A DNA stretch of 64,000 nt from Pyrus communis (taxonomy: Eukaryota > Streptophyta > Magnoliopsida > Rosales > Rosaceae): contig NC_084806.1 in NCBI RefSeq assembly GCF_963583255.1, positions 26,074,735 to 26,138,734 of the forward strand, in the 5' to 3' direction. The notes beneath the pieces were generated by a model. The model searched no databases, was not told the DNA's origin, and was given only the letters and a program-made list of their open reading frames with translations. A program made the translations under genes and the position numbers. Every line of letters begins with the position of its first letter. The stretch's first letter is position 1. This document shows, piece after piece, positions 11,534 to 23,300 of this stretch.

Positions 11534-12187
11534 TGTTGGTATTCACAAGAGTTTACTAACTCAATACCAAAATATGTGGGTGATAAGTTTACAAACTCTA
11601 TCACACCTCTCACTTTCACTCTCAATAAAATTGGACAAAGAAATAGAGAAAGGAGGGAAGCAACAAGCTTTGGTAAAACACTTGGACTTTGATATATGAA
11701 AGAAGTAGCAAGCTTGGTGATAACAAACACTTTGAAATATTAGAAGAGTTTACAACTCTTAAAGCTTACAAGCTGAAAATGAGAATGGAAATGAGATTTG
11801 GATGGGATGCTATAAAGCTTAGCAAGATGGCCTATTTATACAAAACAGAAATTGATAAACAATGCAACAACACATGCAATGAATGAGGTGTTTAACATCT
11901 TTACACCCTTTAAAACACATGCAAGAACTTTGGACAGTCTAGCACACATATGCAGCTATCTTTCCAGCTTGCAATCAACACTCTTTCGGCTAATACACAG
12001 CAGCACACTGCTGTCTTCCTGCTAGCACATCACATGGCAGCACACTTGCTGTCTTTCATCACCATTTCAGCTAGCACATGGAGGAAACTTTAGTCTTTGT
12101 AGTTGCAGCATGTGTGGATACAACCTGTAAAGAAACTAACAGCTAGAAGCAACCTTTTACAACCTGTTTTTATTTGAATTTCCAACA
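11534..12187 (-). repeat. Copia 3' LTR
   Basis: This 654-bp direct repeat is the 3' LTR for the - strand element. It differs from the 5' copy at A/G sites near 11793, 11886 and 12171. The purine-rich tract lies immediately at its upper border. Confidence 0.95.
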
Positions 12188-12199
12188 CGCCCCCTCAAA

Positions 12200-15100
12200 T
12201 CAAAACGCCTTCATGCCTAGCATTTCACGCAATAACCGGAATGATTCAACTGGTAGTGGCTTAGTGAAGATGTCAGCCATTTGTTCCTTTGTGTGACAAT
12301 AGACAAGCTCAATTGTCTTTTGCTTCACATGGTCCCTTAGAAAATGGAACCTGGTATCAATGTGCTTGCTCCTTCCATGTTGAACAGGATTCTTTGCAAG
12401 TTTGATTGCAGACACGTTATCCACATGAATCACAGTCGATTCCACTTATGGATGACACACTGACTTCAACAGATTTCTTAACCAAATTGCCTCATACACG
12501 GTTGAGGCTACAGCAACATACTCGGCTTCACATGATGACAAAGCAACAATTGATTGCTTCTTTGAAGTCCATGAGAAAGCTGTTGATCCTAGAAAAAACA
12601 CATAGCCAGTTGTGCTTTTCCTTTCATCTTGGTCACCTCCCCAATCACTATCTGAATAACCAAATAATTTTGCATCTTCACCAAAATTATAAAATAGACC
12701 ATAGTTTAGAGTACCTCTTATGTACCTCAAAATTCTCTTGGCGGCCAGCCAATGAGACTCCCTTGGTGTTTCCATGTATCGACTCACGAGTCCAACACCA
12801 TAAACTATATCAGGTCTTGTGATTGTAAGGTACCTTAGGCTTCCAACCAAGCTTTTGTACACGGTTGAGTTTACAAACTTACCTTCTCCTTCCTTGGACA
12901 GCTTCAATCCAGTTGCAACTGGAGTGTTGACAATATTGCACTTGTCCATATTGAATTTCTCCAATATATCTCTCATGTACTTTTGTTGAGAGATGTAGAT
13001 ACCGTCACTTCCTTGCTTCACTTCTATGCCAAGAAAGTATGACATTAATCCATTGTCAGTCATCTCGAATTCACTGAACATGGATTGCTTGAACTCACAG
13101 AACATTGCTTCATTGTTTCCTGTAAACAACAAGTCATCTACATAGAGACAAATAATTAAGAACTCCCCTTTTGCACCATTCTTCATGTAAACTGAATGCT
13201 CGTATGGACATTTCTGAAATCCATTTTGGTGAAGGTAGTTATCAATCCTTGAGTTCCAAGCTCGTGGTGCTTGCTTGAGGCCATACAAAGCCTTCTTCAA
13301 ACGATACACCTTTTCTTCTTCTCCTTGTACTTGGAAGCCTTCCGGTTGTTCCACGTACACTTCTTCCTCAAGAACTCCATTAAGGAAAGCTGACTTGACA
13401 TCTAATTGATAAATTTTCCATTTATGCTGAGCGGCAAGAGAGATTAGTAATCTTACCATGTCAAGTCTTGCAACTGGAGCATAGACTTCATCATAGTCCA
13501 CTCCATACTTCTGTTTGTAGCCCTTTGCTACAAGCCTTGATTTGTACCGATCTACACTCCCATCTGCAGTGCGTTTGATCTTGTACACCCACTTAACACC
13601 AATAGCCTTCTGATTTGGTGGAAGCTTTGTCAACTCCCAAGTGTCATTCTTCTCGATGGCATGGATCTCTTCTTCCATGGCTTTCTTCCAACAATTTTCT
13701 TCCACAGCTTCATTGAATGAGAGAGGCTCATGGTCTGCATAGAAGCAGAAAAAATTGGTTTCTTCTTCTTCTTGTCCATAAATCTCTGTGAGACTCCTTA
13801 ACCTCACTGGAGTTGAGGAGCTGCTTTCCTCACTAGATGTAGGACCACTCTTTGCAATTCTGTGCACTAGAGTTGTTGTGATTGTTTAAGCAGGCTGTTG
13901 CTCAATAGGTGGTACAACTTCTGGTTCTTCAAAATCAGTGGAGACGATCTTCTCTTTACTGACTTCTTTGTTGTTCCACTTCCATGTCTCTTCCTCACTG
14001 AAGATGACATCTCTACTAACCACTAGTTTGCCAGTTAGTGGGTTGTAGAGCTTGTATGCCTTGGACTCTTCACTATAGCCCACAAACACACACTTCTCAC
14101 CTCTATCATCAAGTTTCCTCCTCTTGGCTTCTGGAACTTGAGCATATGCAACTCACCCAAAAATTCTTAGGTGTGTAACATTCGGCTTGTATCCACACCA
14201 AGCCTCTTGTGGTGTCATCCTCTTGACACTCTTTGTTGGACATCGATTCAACAAATAAATCGAACAAGCTACAACTTCTGCCCATAACTCTTTTGGCAAA
14301 TTCTTCTCCTTAAGCATGGACCTTGTCATGTCAAGGATGGTTCGATTCTTTCTTTCGGCTATCCCATTTTGCTGTGGGGTATAAGCAGCAGTAAGTTGAT
14401 GCCTAATTCCTTGCTCCTTGCAGTATGCTTGGAAAGCATTGGAGGTGTACTCTCCACCTCTATCTGATCTCACAGCCATAAGCTTGTGGTTACTTTCAGC
14501 CTCTGTGAGTGCCTTGAACTCCTTGAAAATTTTTAGGGCAGCTGACTTCTCCTTGAGAAAATAGACCCAAGTCTTTCTACTGAAATCATCAATGAAGGTA
14601 ATAAAATACCTATTACCTCCATAAGACATGGGATCCAATGGACCACATATATCTGTGTGCACCAACTGCAGTGGTGCTTTTGCTCTCCATGTATCACCAA
14701 CAGGGAACGATAGTCGTGCTTGCTTGCCAAGCACACAACCTTCACATACTTGGCATGTGGCTTCAATCTGGGGTAAACCACGAACCATTCCTCCACTTGA
14801 CAACAACTTTAGGCCATTGAAATGAAGATGGCCAAATCGAAGATGCCATTTCCATGACTGATCTTCCATCACACCGATGTTGCAACTCCCAATCTTTGTG
14901 TTCAACTTCAACGGGAACATTCGGTTCTTTGACATTTGAACACGTGCAATAAGTTTTCTCCTTGCATTTCTGAGAGTGAGAAACATATTCTCCATATGTA
15001 TAATGTACCCTTTCTGGAGCAGTTGACCAATGCTTAGAATGTTGCTCTTCATACCTGGTATGTAGTAGGTATCGGAAATGTATTCTTCTTTACCATCCTT

Positions 15101-16219
15101 CTGGATGATCTTGATCTTCCCTTTGCCTTCAACTGGCAACTTTGAGGAGTCACCAAGACTTACAGATCCAAAGGCCCCATCTTTTAGTTCGGCAAAAAAC
15201 TCCTTCTTTCCACACATGTGATTGCTTGCACCAGAGTCCAAATACCAAACATCTTGTTGGCTACTGGAATCATGGTGTGCTAGCAAGACTGTAAGTTCTT
15301 CATCAGTATTTCCACTTGATTCTGCCATGTTGACATGCTCACCATTTTTATGTGAACATTCATTGGCATAATGTCCATATTGCTTGCAATTGTGACATTG
15401 GATATGCGCCTTTCCTCGAGTAGATCTCCACTCTTGAGACTGACCTCGATTTTGTGCATAGCCTCGACCTCTTCCTCGAGCTCGTCCTCGGCTACGGTTA
15501 GATGAACTCCCACGACGTGAGTTCCACTGCCCACGACCTCCATTTGGTTTGTCAATATTCAACTTTGACTCCAAAGCTTGCTCTAGCGTTGTGGGGTTTG
15601 CATTCTTCTGAATGCGTTGCTCGTGAACTAGGAGGGATCCTAGTAGCTCCTCTGTGCTCATCACCTCCAAATCCTTGGATTCCTCAATGGCAGTCACCAC
15701 ATGCTCAAACTTAGATGTGAGTGACCGGAGTATCTTCTCCACAACTCGTACTTCATCGAGTCTCTCGCCATTTCTCCTCATCTGATTTACTATCACAATG
15801 AGCCTTGAGTGATAGTCGGAGATGCTCTCCCCTTCATTCATGTGAGCAGTTTCAAAATCTGCTCGAAGTGACTGTAACCTCACTTTCTTGACTCGATCTA
15901 CTCCTTTGTAGATTGTACTGAGTGTATCCCATACTTGCTTGCTCGTTGTTGCTTCTGCAACCTTCTCGAACGTTGAATCTTCCAAACCCTGGTATAGAAA
16001 ATACAGCGCCTTTTGGTCATTCTTTCGTAAGTCCTTGAAAGTGTTCCTTTGATCCGCAGTATATACGGCTTCTTGCTCGGCAGTGGGTACAACATACCCA
16101 CTACTGACAACTTCCCATAGCTCCTGTGATCCAAACAATGCTTTGAATTGGATGCACCATCTTTCATAATTTTCTTTCTTCAATGTGGGAACTTGGAGTC
16201 GCACTAAATTGGACGCCAT
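12200..16219 (-). pseudogene. Copia gag-pol polyprotein with three in-frame stops
   Basis: The best start is the ATG at 16219 (MASNLVRLQVPTLKK), because the upstream ATG at 16276 lies in the LTR. One frame of 1,340 codons runs to the stop at 12200. Domains in order: gag with a CCHC knuckle CHNCKQYGHYANEC (near 15360-15400); aspartic protease DSGASNHM (near 15213-15240); integrase with WHLRFGHLH and HTDICGPLD; RT with [19 protein letters not shown] and the catalytic CLYVDD (near 13135-13150); and RNase H with [10 protein letters not shown] and SCEAEYVA. Stops are TGA at 14153-14155 in the integrase C-terminal region, TAA at 13886-13888 before RT, and TAA at 12446-12448 in RNase H. Otherwise the frame is undamaged. 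This copy cannot make a full polyprotein unless the stops are read through. Confidence 0.92.
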
Positions 16220-16263
16220 AGCTACTGCACTTGCCAGAATGGTATTCTGGCTCTGATACCAAT

Positions 16264-16917
16264 TGTTGGTATTCACAAGAGTTTACTAACTCAATACCAA
16301 AATATGTGGGTGATAAGTTTACAAACTCTATCACACCTCTCACTTTCACTCTCAATAAAATTGGACAAAGAAATAGAGAAAGGAGGGAAGCAACAAGCTT
16401 TGGTAAAACACTTGGACTTTGATATATGAAAGAAGTAGCAAGCTTGGTGATAACAAACACTTTGAAATATTAGAAGAGTTTACAACTCTTAAAGCTTACA
16501 AGCTGAAAATGAGAATGGAAATGGGATTTGGATGGGATGCTATAAAGCTTAGCAAGATGGCCTATTTATACAAAACAGAAATTGATAAACAATGCAACAA
16601 CACATGCAATGAATGGGGTGTTTAACATCTTTACACCCTTTAAAACACATGCAAGAACTTTGGACAGTCTAGCACACATATGCAGCTATCTTTCCAGCTT
16701 GCAATCAACACTCTTTCGGCTAATACACAGCAGCACACTGCTGTCTTCCTGCTAGCACATCACATGGCAGCACACTTGCTGTCTTTCATCACCATTTCAG
16801 CTAGCACATGGAGGAAACTTTAGTCTTTGTAGTTGCAGCATGTGTGGATACAACCTGTAAAGAAACTAACAGCTAGAAGCAACCTTTTACAGCCTGTTTT
16901 TATTTGAATTTCCAACA
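16264..16917 (-). repeat. Copia 5' LTR
   Basis: This direct repeat of 11534-12187 carries the promoter end of the - strand element. The primer binding site begins two or three bases inside it. Confidence 0.95.
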
Positions 16918-16954
16918 CCGACTTCGTCGCAGACGCGGATGATGCTTCCGCCAT

Positions 16955-17358
16955 TTCTTTAACATCCCCCTTTTTTCTTTTTCTTTTTCTGGGTTTTTTC
17001 AAAATTGATTGGATGGATTGGCTGATTGGAATCCGATCATGGAGTTGGAGAGATTCGGAAGCTCGGAATTCGGGTCGGCGATTTGGGTGATTGGGAAGGG
17101 GAGAGAACAGAGGGTTGGAGGGGAGGGATTTGGATCTTTAACTGTGCCCTGGAAATGATGAAGATTGAAGATGAAATTATAAATAAAACATAAAATAAAT
17201 TATTGTATCACATTTAATATTATACTCACATTTAATATTATACATTTTTAGTCATTTAACATAGTCATAGTAGTTTTACATAAAGCGCACTTGCGGTCGG
17301 TACAGAAGCAACATCAATTTGCGGAGACTCTGGAGACTCGTTGGATTCACAATTTTCC
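16955..17358. other. ECM29 fragment leader and spacer to the helicase gene 3' end
   Basis: Read on the - strand, 16955-17150 would be the 5' leader of the ECM29 fragment and contains a CT/A-rich tract. The rest is AT-rich, with a repeated CACATTTAATATTATAC motif near 17210-17246. The 3' end of the large helicase gene lies at the upper edge. Confidence 0.45.
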
Positions 17359-20300
17359 TCACTTATAGCGTCTGTCCCCGGCGTCACATGGCTTATCCAA
17401 TGCAGCACCAGTCTTCCCCTCCTCAGAATTGGTAGCACAAATCGCATGACTGCAAGATCCAGCTGGCGAAGCTTTTAGGACAGATGGTTTACGAAACAAA
17501 TTTCTAAATATGTCATCCCTAGACTGGTTGGCCATCATGTCAACAAAGACAGCATCTGAACACAACAAGCTCGAACAATTGGTCCCAAAACTTGCTATTA
17601 CCAAAGGATTACCGACCTTCTTAAGAGCTGCCGCGAGCACATTCACATCCAACCTAACAGAATCGTGGCTCCTCCTGTTTTTGAGGGCATCATAGAACTC
17701 TGACGGCAGCTGTTCAGTGATATAGTTCCTCCCCAGCAAATCATGGAGTAAATCAAGACCAATACCAAAATTCACATAAACCAAGCATAACATAACGACC
17801 AATCTGAACATGAGTAGTGAATAGTAGTTCTTCCAATCTTCGATGGACGTTTGAATCACAAAACGACCAATCCATTCAACCATATCCACCTTATTGAAAA
17901 TGCACTCCCGAGCCACATCAATCACAAAAGGAAGGATGCCATCCAAAGATGGTCGAACATCAGCCCCCTTCAAACGTAAGATGGTATCTTCCCCTTGGTA
18001 TATAAGCCACTCGGTAAAACAAGAACTTGTAGTGATAGCATGACCCTGAAAGCGAGTCGCCCATATCAGAAGGCGCTCTACAAGGTATAGAAAGCAATCA
18101 GGTGTTATGTAATCCTTCACAGCCCTCCAGTTCACATTATAAGTTTCAGCTAAAGCTTCATAGAACCTCAACATTGCAGACACCTCTTTCGGTTCTTGAC
18201 TGGTGTTTCCATGTTCGACAATCCCACTGAGATTCTCAATGAACGCCTGCCATGGCTGGTTGCAGTCAAGTTTTCTCACAAGCTTCTTGTACAGGTCATT
18301 ATTAAGCTTACCAGTCCCGAGAATGACCATCACAAGCTTCCCAATTTGCCCAAAAGATAGCTCATTCTTTGCTCTGGTAAACTCATTTATTACTTGTTTC
18401 AACACATTCTTTGAAGCATCAGTTCTTCGAAGAGAAATCATATTCTCCCTCAATGAATTCCTCCAATCCACAGGAAATACTAAAGGAACAATACTTTCAA
18501 TCGAAAATGTTACACGTTTGTGCAGTCGCTCCGCATCATGATACCTTAAGTTCAAACATTTTGATTGCAAAAGATATACCGAGACCTCACAGACATAGCT
18601 AAGACAACTGCTTCGACGGAACACAGACTCAACATTCTTGCTGGGAAACTTGTAGATTTCTTCGAGCTTGTCCAAAACTTTCATGCCAACAGAGAGCAAT
18701 TCTGAACTCCAATAATTCCTAGCGGCCGAAGCAAGCTGCTGAGCATCAACGGAGACCAATTCGCCTTGATTTCTAAAATATTTTTTATTCAATCCATGAA
18801 CCCAATCAGCATCAGGAATCAGTAAAACATAGACTGGACTCAGATTATGATACATTCTCCAAACTCCCAAGTAATTCAAACAAAACTCTCCATAACTTTT
18901 GTATTCACTAACTTCCTGGGATTCGAGGCATCTGAGATATTCAAATATGTGAGCAATTTTATCCTTCCAAAAATTCCAGAAATAAATCAACGATTCCACG
19001 GAAGCTTGATTTTCAGAAATTCCATTTGCTGGACACTTTACCAACATTTCTTCCCACACATACTTATCGCCACTTGAAGAAAGATGAGCATCCAATATTT
19101 TTTTAGCAGACAAAATTTGACCTCCAACACTCCTGTGTCTCTGGCAAGCATTCATGTGATTTTTCATCACAACCAAGTCACTCTGCTCATTTAACAAAAT
19201 GTCAACCTCAGTGCAAACAAACTCGTAAAAGCTTTCTGTCTCGTGCTTAGCACATGACTTGGCTTTTGATAAAAGCTCCTCCTTTTGTGAAAACTGCTTC
19301 ACGGGCCATCCCTTGCTGCCATATGACCAAAGAGAGTTGGCAAGCCCATAGAATAGAATATGCAATGATGCCTCTCTGAACTTGCCTGCCTTTTCAAGGA
19401 AATCAGCTTGGAGTAGAATATCACCTTTCAGTTTTGCAATTTCTGCAGCCTCAAGATAGTTTCCCAATCCCTCTTCCAACAAAAGAAGCTCATCAAGACT
19501 AGCGTGCTCCTTCAAAAAGTTTCGCATTGAAATTATAGAACGAAAAGCTCTAACAAAATTCATCATGGATCTGTTGTCTTTCAACTTGTAATAGTAAAGT
19601 GCGCATCTCTCAAGAAATGCCTGCTCAATTTCATCAGTTCCTTCTCCCCTTCGAGCCATAGCACGGTCCTTTACTGGATGTTTCTTCCAAGATTTGATGT
19701 AGTTCAGACCCATTTCAAATAGCTTTCCTTGGTCACAAACAGTGAGACACTCCGAGAAAAAATTGCCCTTAGCATACACATCTGCAGCCTCTTGATAGCA
19801 TCTTGCTAGAGAAAAACATTCCCCAGCTCTTTCCAGTTCACCACATTTATCCAAATAAATCCTAGCTGCATCAGTAAAAAAGCTTTACTACGAGAATGAC
19901 TCATCAACTAGATTCAAGTCAGAACAATAAATACGAAGATTCACGTCCAACAAATAGTAAACCAAATTGTAACAAATAGTAAGCTAAATTGTATCAGAGT
20001 GCTATCGCAATTTCACTATAATATAAATTCTGGAAAGCTGAAATTAACAGTTGTTAAAGAGTCATACCTGCTCTTTCATACTCTCCCAAATCAATAAAAC
20101 ATCTAGCTGCGGAATCTGCCATGCCTATAGCATCATATATCTCAGTAGCTTCCTTAAGAATGGTATTGGCTTCCGCAGGATTTGAAGTCAGCATTCGCTC
20201 AGCGATAGCTTTAAGGCCAGCAGCTTTGGACTTCCTTTCCCAATAAGTATCACCAGCTTTTTCAAAGCACATTGTGGCCTTTTCATAGTTATGTTCATGA

Positions 20301-23300
20301 TAGAGCTGCAGGAAAACAAAGATAAATGATTTCGTAAATATTACTTAAAAAACGGTGTTACAACATAAATAAATTATTTTAGCAGTGGGAATCTAATGAC
20401 GATGATGATGATAACAAATCAAATAAATTTACATGTCTACTGCAACAATTCTTTGTTCCTCCTGACTATTATAGAGTAAATAATGCAAACCTTAATGCCT
20501 CGTGATTTCCACGCCTCAGGACTACTAGCAGCTTGCATTGCCTGCACAAGGGAATCGTCCAGTTGTCTAACCTGTACAAGACATTTCTTCGTCCAATAGT
20601 CAAACATGGGCTTGGAGAGCTCTTCTACATTCTCGCAAAACCATAATCTTTGTCTCGTTCGAGTAACAGCAACATATAATTGCTTCAGTTCAGAGCATAA
20701 AATGTTGTGTTTAGCTTCACTGAAACCTGGAAATTGTTGTGGCAATGTAGAGTCAAGTAAATCTTGCTCCTTCATGTACTCATATATCACCCTCCATTGA
20801 TTTTTTAGGGGCGATGATCCAAAAAAGTTGTACAAGAGTACATCCTGCAGACAAGACATAAACGATACGAATCAAAAGAAAGTATAAATTTAGAAACATA
20901 TACAAGATCCAATGCACGAAAATATCATAATTAACAAAAGAGAGATGAAAAGTGCTATCAATCACCTGGAATTCAAGCCCCTTGCATTCCAATATGGTTA
21001 GGACAAGAGCATGCTTCCCAACGATTTTCAAAATTTCTTTTTGAGCACCAACATCACGGACCAAAATAACTTGCTCAGCTCCGAAGCCTACTATGTTAGA
21101 ATTATGAGTTCCACTATTTCCAAAAATTCTGATGATTGCATTTTCATCTTCTCCGGATTCAAGCAGTACTGGAGCTTCCCCATATATCAGACTGGTTTCA
21201 GGCCTTAAAATGTCAATATATAGAGGGAAAAAACGATAAAGTAGTTCAACAATGCTCTGTGATAATTTCAGAACGCCATCATGCGTACGGAAGTTTTGAG
21301 TCAAGTGAAATGTTTCTGAGATTTGTCCTTTTTCTTTTCTTTCTTGATGCTTATTGCCTCTTGATTCCAACACAAACTTCTTGTAGAACAGATGTCTTAT
21401 ATCTTGGAACCTAAAATCAATTCCCCTGGCAATGGTCTGTGCTGTATCACCGGAAAAAACAAAACCCTCTTCGACATTGTTGCACATATACTTAAACAAC
21501 GCAATTTGGCTCATGGTGAGATCTTGAACTTCATCAATATAAACAAAATCCATTTGATCGCCCACAAATTTTTCGCGCCTGATCCGATGGTGTAGATCAA
21601 TGACAAAATCAGCCAAATCAAATTCACCATTCTTCAACTTCATTTTTTCATAAGCCTGAAATATATCGTATATTACTTCTCTCTTTTGCTTGCTTAAATT
21701 GGAATCCCGGCCCTCTGACAGTTGAACATAATCCTCCCTACTGAGTCTGCCATCATCTGCTTCTATGGCTCCTAAACCACCTTTAATATGAGACATAATC
21801 TCCGTAAAGACTCGTGAAGCATCAAGCTTCTTTGTTAACTGCATATTAAAATGGGGCCAGTAAGATGAACTGAACCTCTCATAATTAACCTCCTTTGTCC
21901 TGATGAAGGTTTGCAACGCAACTGATCTTGAGCTTCTCAATTGACCGTGAGTTAGCGTTGTTGCATCAAGGAATCTTTCAAAGTATGAGTTAGTCAGTGT
22001 TCCATCCAGCATCATCAAGAACTTATGAAATGTTATTACAAGAGGGTAAGAATCAGGAGGAATATCCTGAAACGAATCCTTGATATCCTTGAATTGAAAT
22101 TCCTCCTCATCAAAATCAGCCATATCAATCAAAATTTTCTCTGTCAAATCACTTCCACCACATGCAAATCTGTAGTACAAAAATTAGTAACTTAAGGTTA
22201 TCGATGTGCTGTTTGAAATTTACAAAACATTCAAGTAATGAGTCAAGAACAAGAAAAAAAATTTTGTTTGAGAAAAAGAAATCAAGATTCCAAATAAACC
22301 AAAGCTTTGGAACATTGTGTATGCGATACATGAGTTAACTATGAATAGTGAATGAATGATGCATCCAAGAATCAAGAACAATGAGGTCATATGGACTTGT
22401 AATGATCTACAAACACGAGAGAAAAAAAAAAAAGTAGAAAAAATTTTCTTCGTTAAACAATATATGTACCTTTTCAGGTGTAGAACATGTTGTTTTATGG
22501 CAAAACATAGCTGAGGACTCACGGTAACAAACAGCTGGTGTAGAGTTCTCTCCTGAGTAGCCAAAGAACTCGGCTCAACCATGCTATTTGAACTACTAAC
22601 GCATCCTTTCTCTGCCAAATGGTGACATTGTTCATTTTTAAATAATTTCATGGTTAAAACTGTTGTCTTCCCTGTTCCTGACCGTCCCACCATAAAGGTA
22701 CTTTTACGATAAAGGACAATCTCCATTTCCTGGTCAGTTAATTCAAATGGAAGATCCAACTCTTTACCCTCACGGTCAAGCAACAAGTGATTCACTACAC
22801 CAGATGACAAGGCGTAAAACTTCATGAGCAACAAACTCTCGCTGACCTGTGAATTCTCAACATAACTTCTACCATTAGAAGCACCACCAACAAAATCACG
22901 ATCGATTTCAGTGGCACTAAGATCTTTCAACCGAGGCACATCCAAAGAGGTTGGCCAGCACTTCGGAACTTCCAAGTCACTGGTCACAAATGACAGAAAA
23001 ATAAAAATTACTTCTCTTCCATAAAGAAAGCAATCACAATTAACAATTCAGGCACGTTCAGCACAACAACAACAAAAAAAAAAGAAAAAAAAAAGGGGAA
23101 TGCAGAAGAACATACCCCTCAAGACATTTCTCATTGCAGCGATTGATAAAATCATCTGTATATCTCTTGAAAAGACTATCCAATCGATTTACCAATTTTG
23201 GGATGTCCTCTAAAGGCAATATGTCCCAAATCTTTAACACTTGAGTGTATTCCAACTCCTTTTTAATGTCAATTGCGCAAACAATATATAGACGTCCAAC

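Larger units (their letters stand above)
11534..16917 (-). mobile_element. Complete Ty1/Copia LTR retrotransposon
   Basis: Two 654-bp LTRs (11534-12187 and 16264-16917) begin TGTTGG and end CCAACA. They are flanked by a perfect 5-bp duplication CCGAC (11529-11533 and 16918-16922). On the - strand a primer binding site TGGTATCAGAGCC (16249-16261) follows the 5' LTR, and a purine tract TTTGAGGGGGCG (12188-12199) precedes the 3' LTR. The domain order gag, protease, integrase, RT, RNase H is that of Copia. I count only three LTR differences, all A/G transitions, so insertion is recent. Three nonsense codons interrupt the polyprotein. Confidence 0.97.
11386..16954 (-). pseudogene. ECM29: ECM29 proteasome-adaptor first exon, split by a Copia insertion
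   Basis: The ATG at 16952-16954 starts MAEASSASATKS. The coding sequence stops at the target duplication (16918-16922) and resumes at 11528 with DEEKIEMLDQLLTRLAL, running to AVRNK at 11386. A GTCAGA donor-like site follows. Removing the element and one duplicate leaves exactly 60 codons in frame. ECM29 is a HEAT-repeat scaffold of about 1,800 residues that binds the 26S proteasome. Only this first exon is present; the sequence below 11386 leads into the ZFWD fragment instead of further ECM29 exons. It is therefore probably a gene fragment that later received the retrotransposon, not a working locus. Confidence 0.75.

Noticed and set aside
18203..18602. + strand ORFs of 60-112 codons within the helicase gene
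   Set aside because: Antisense shadows of the long last exon.
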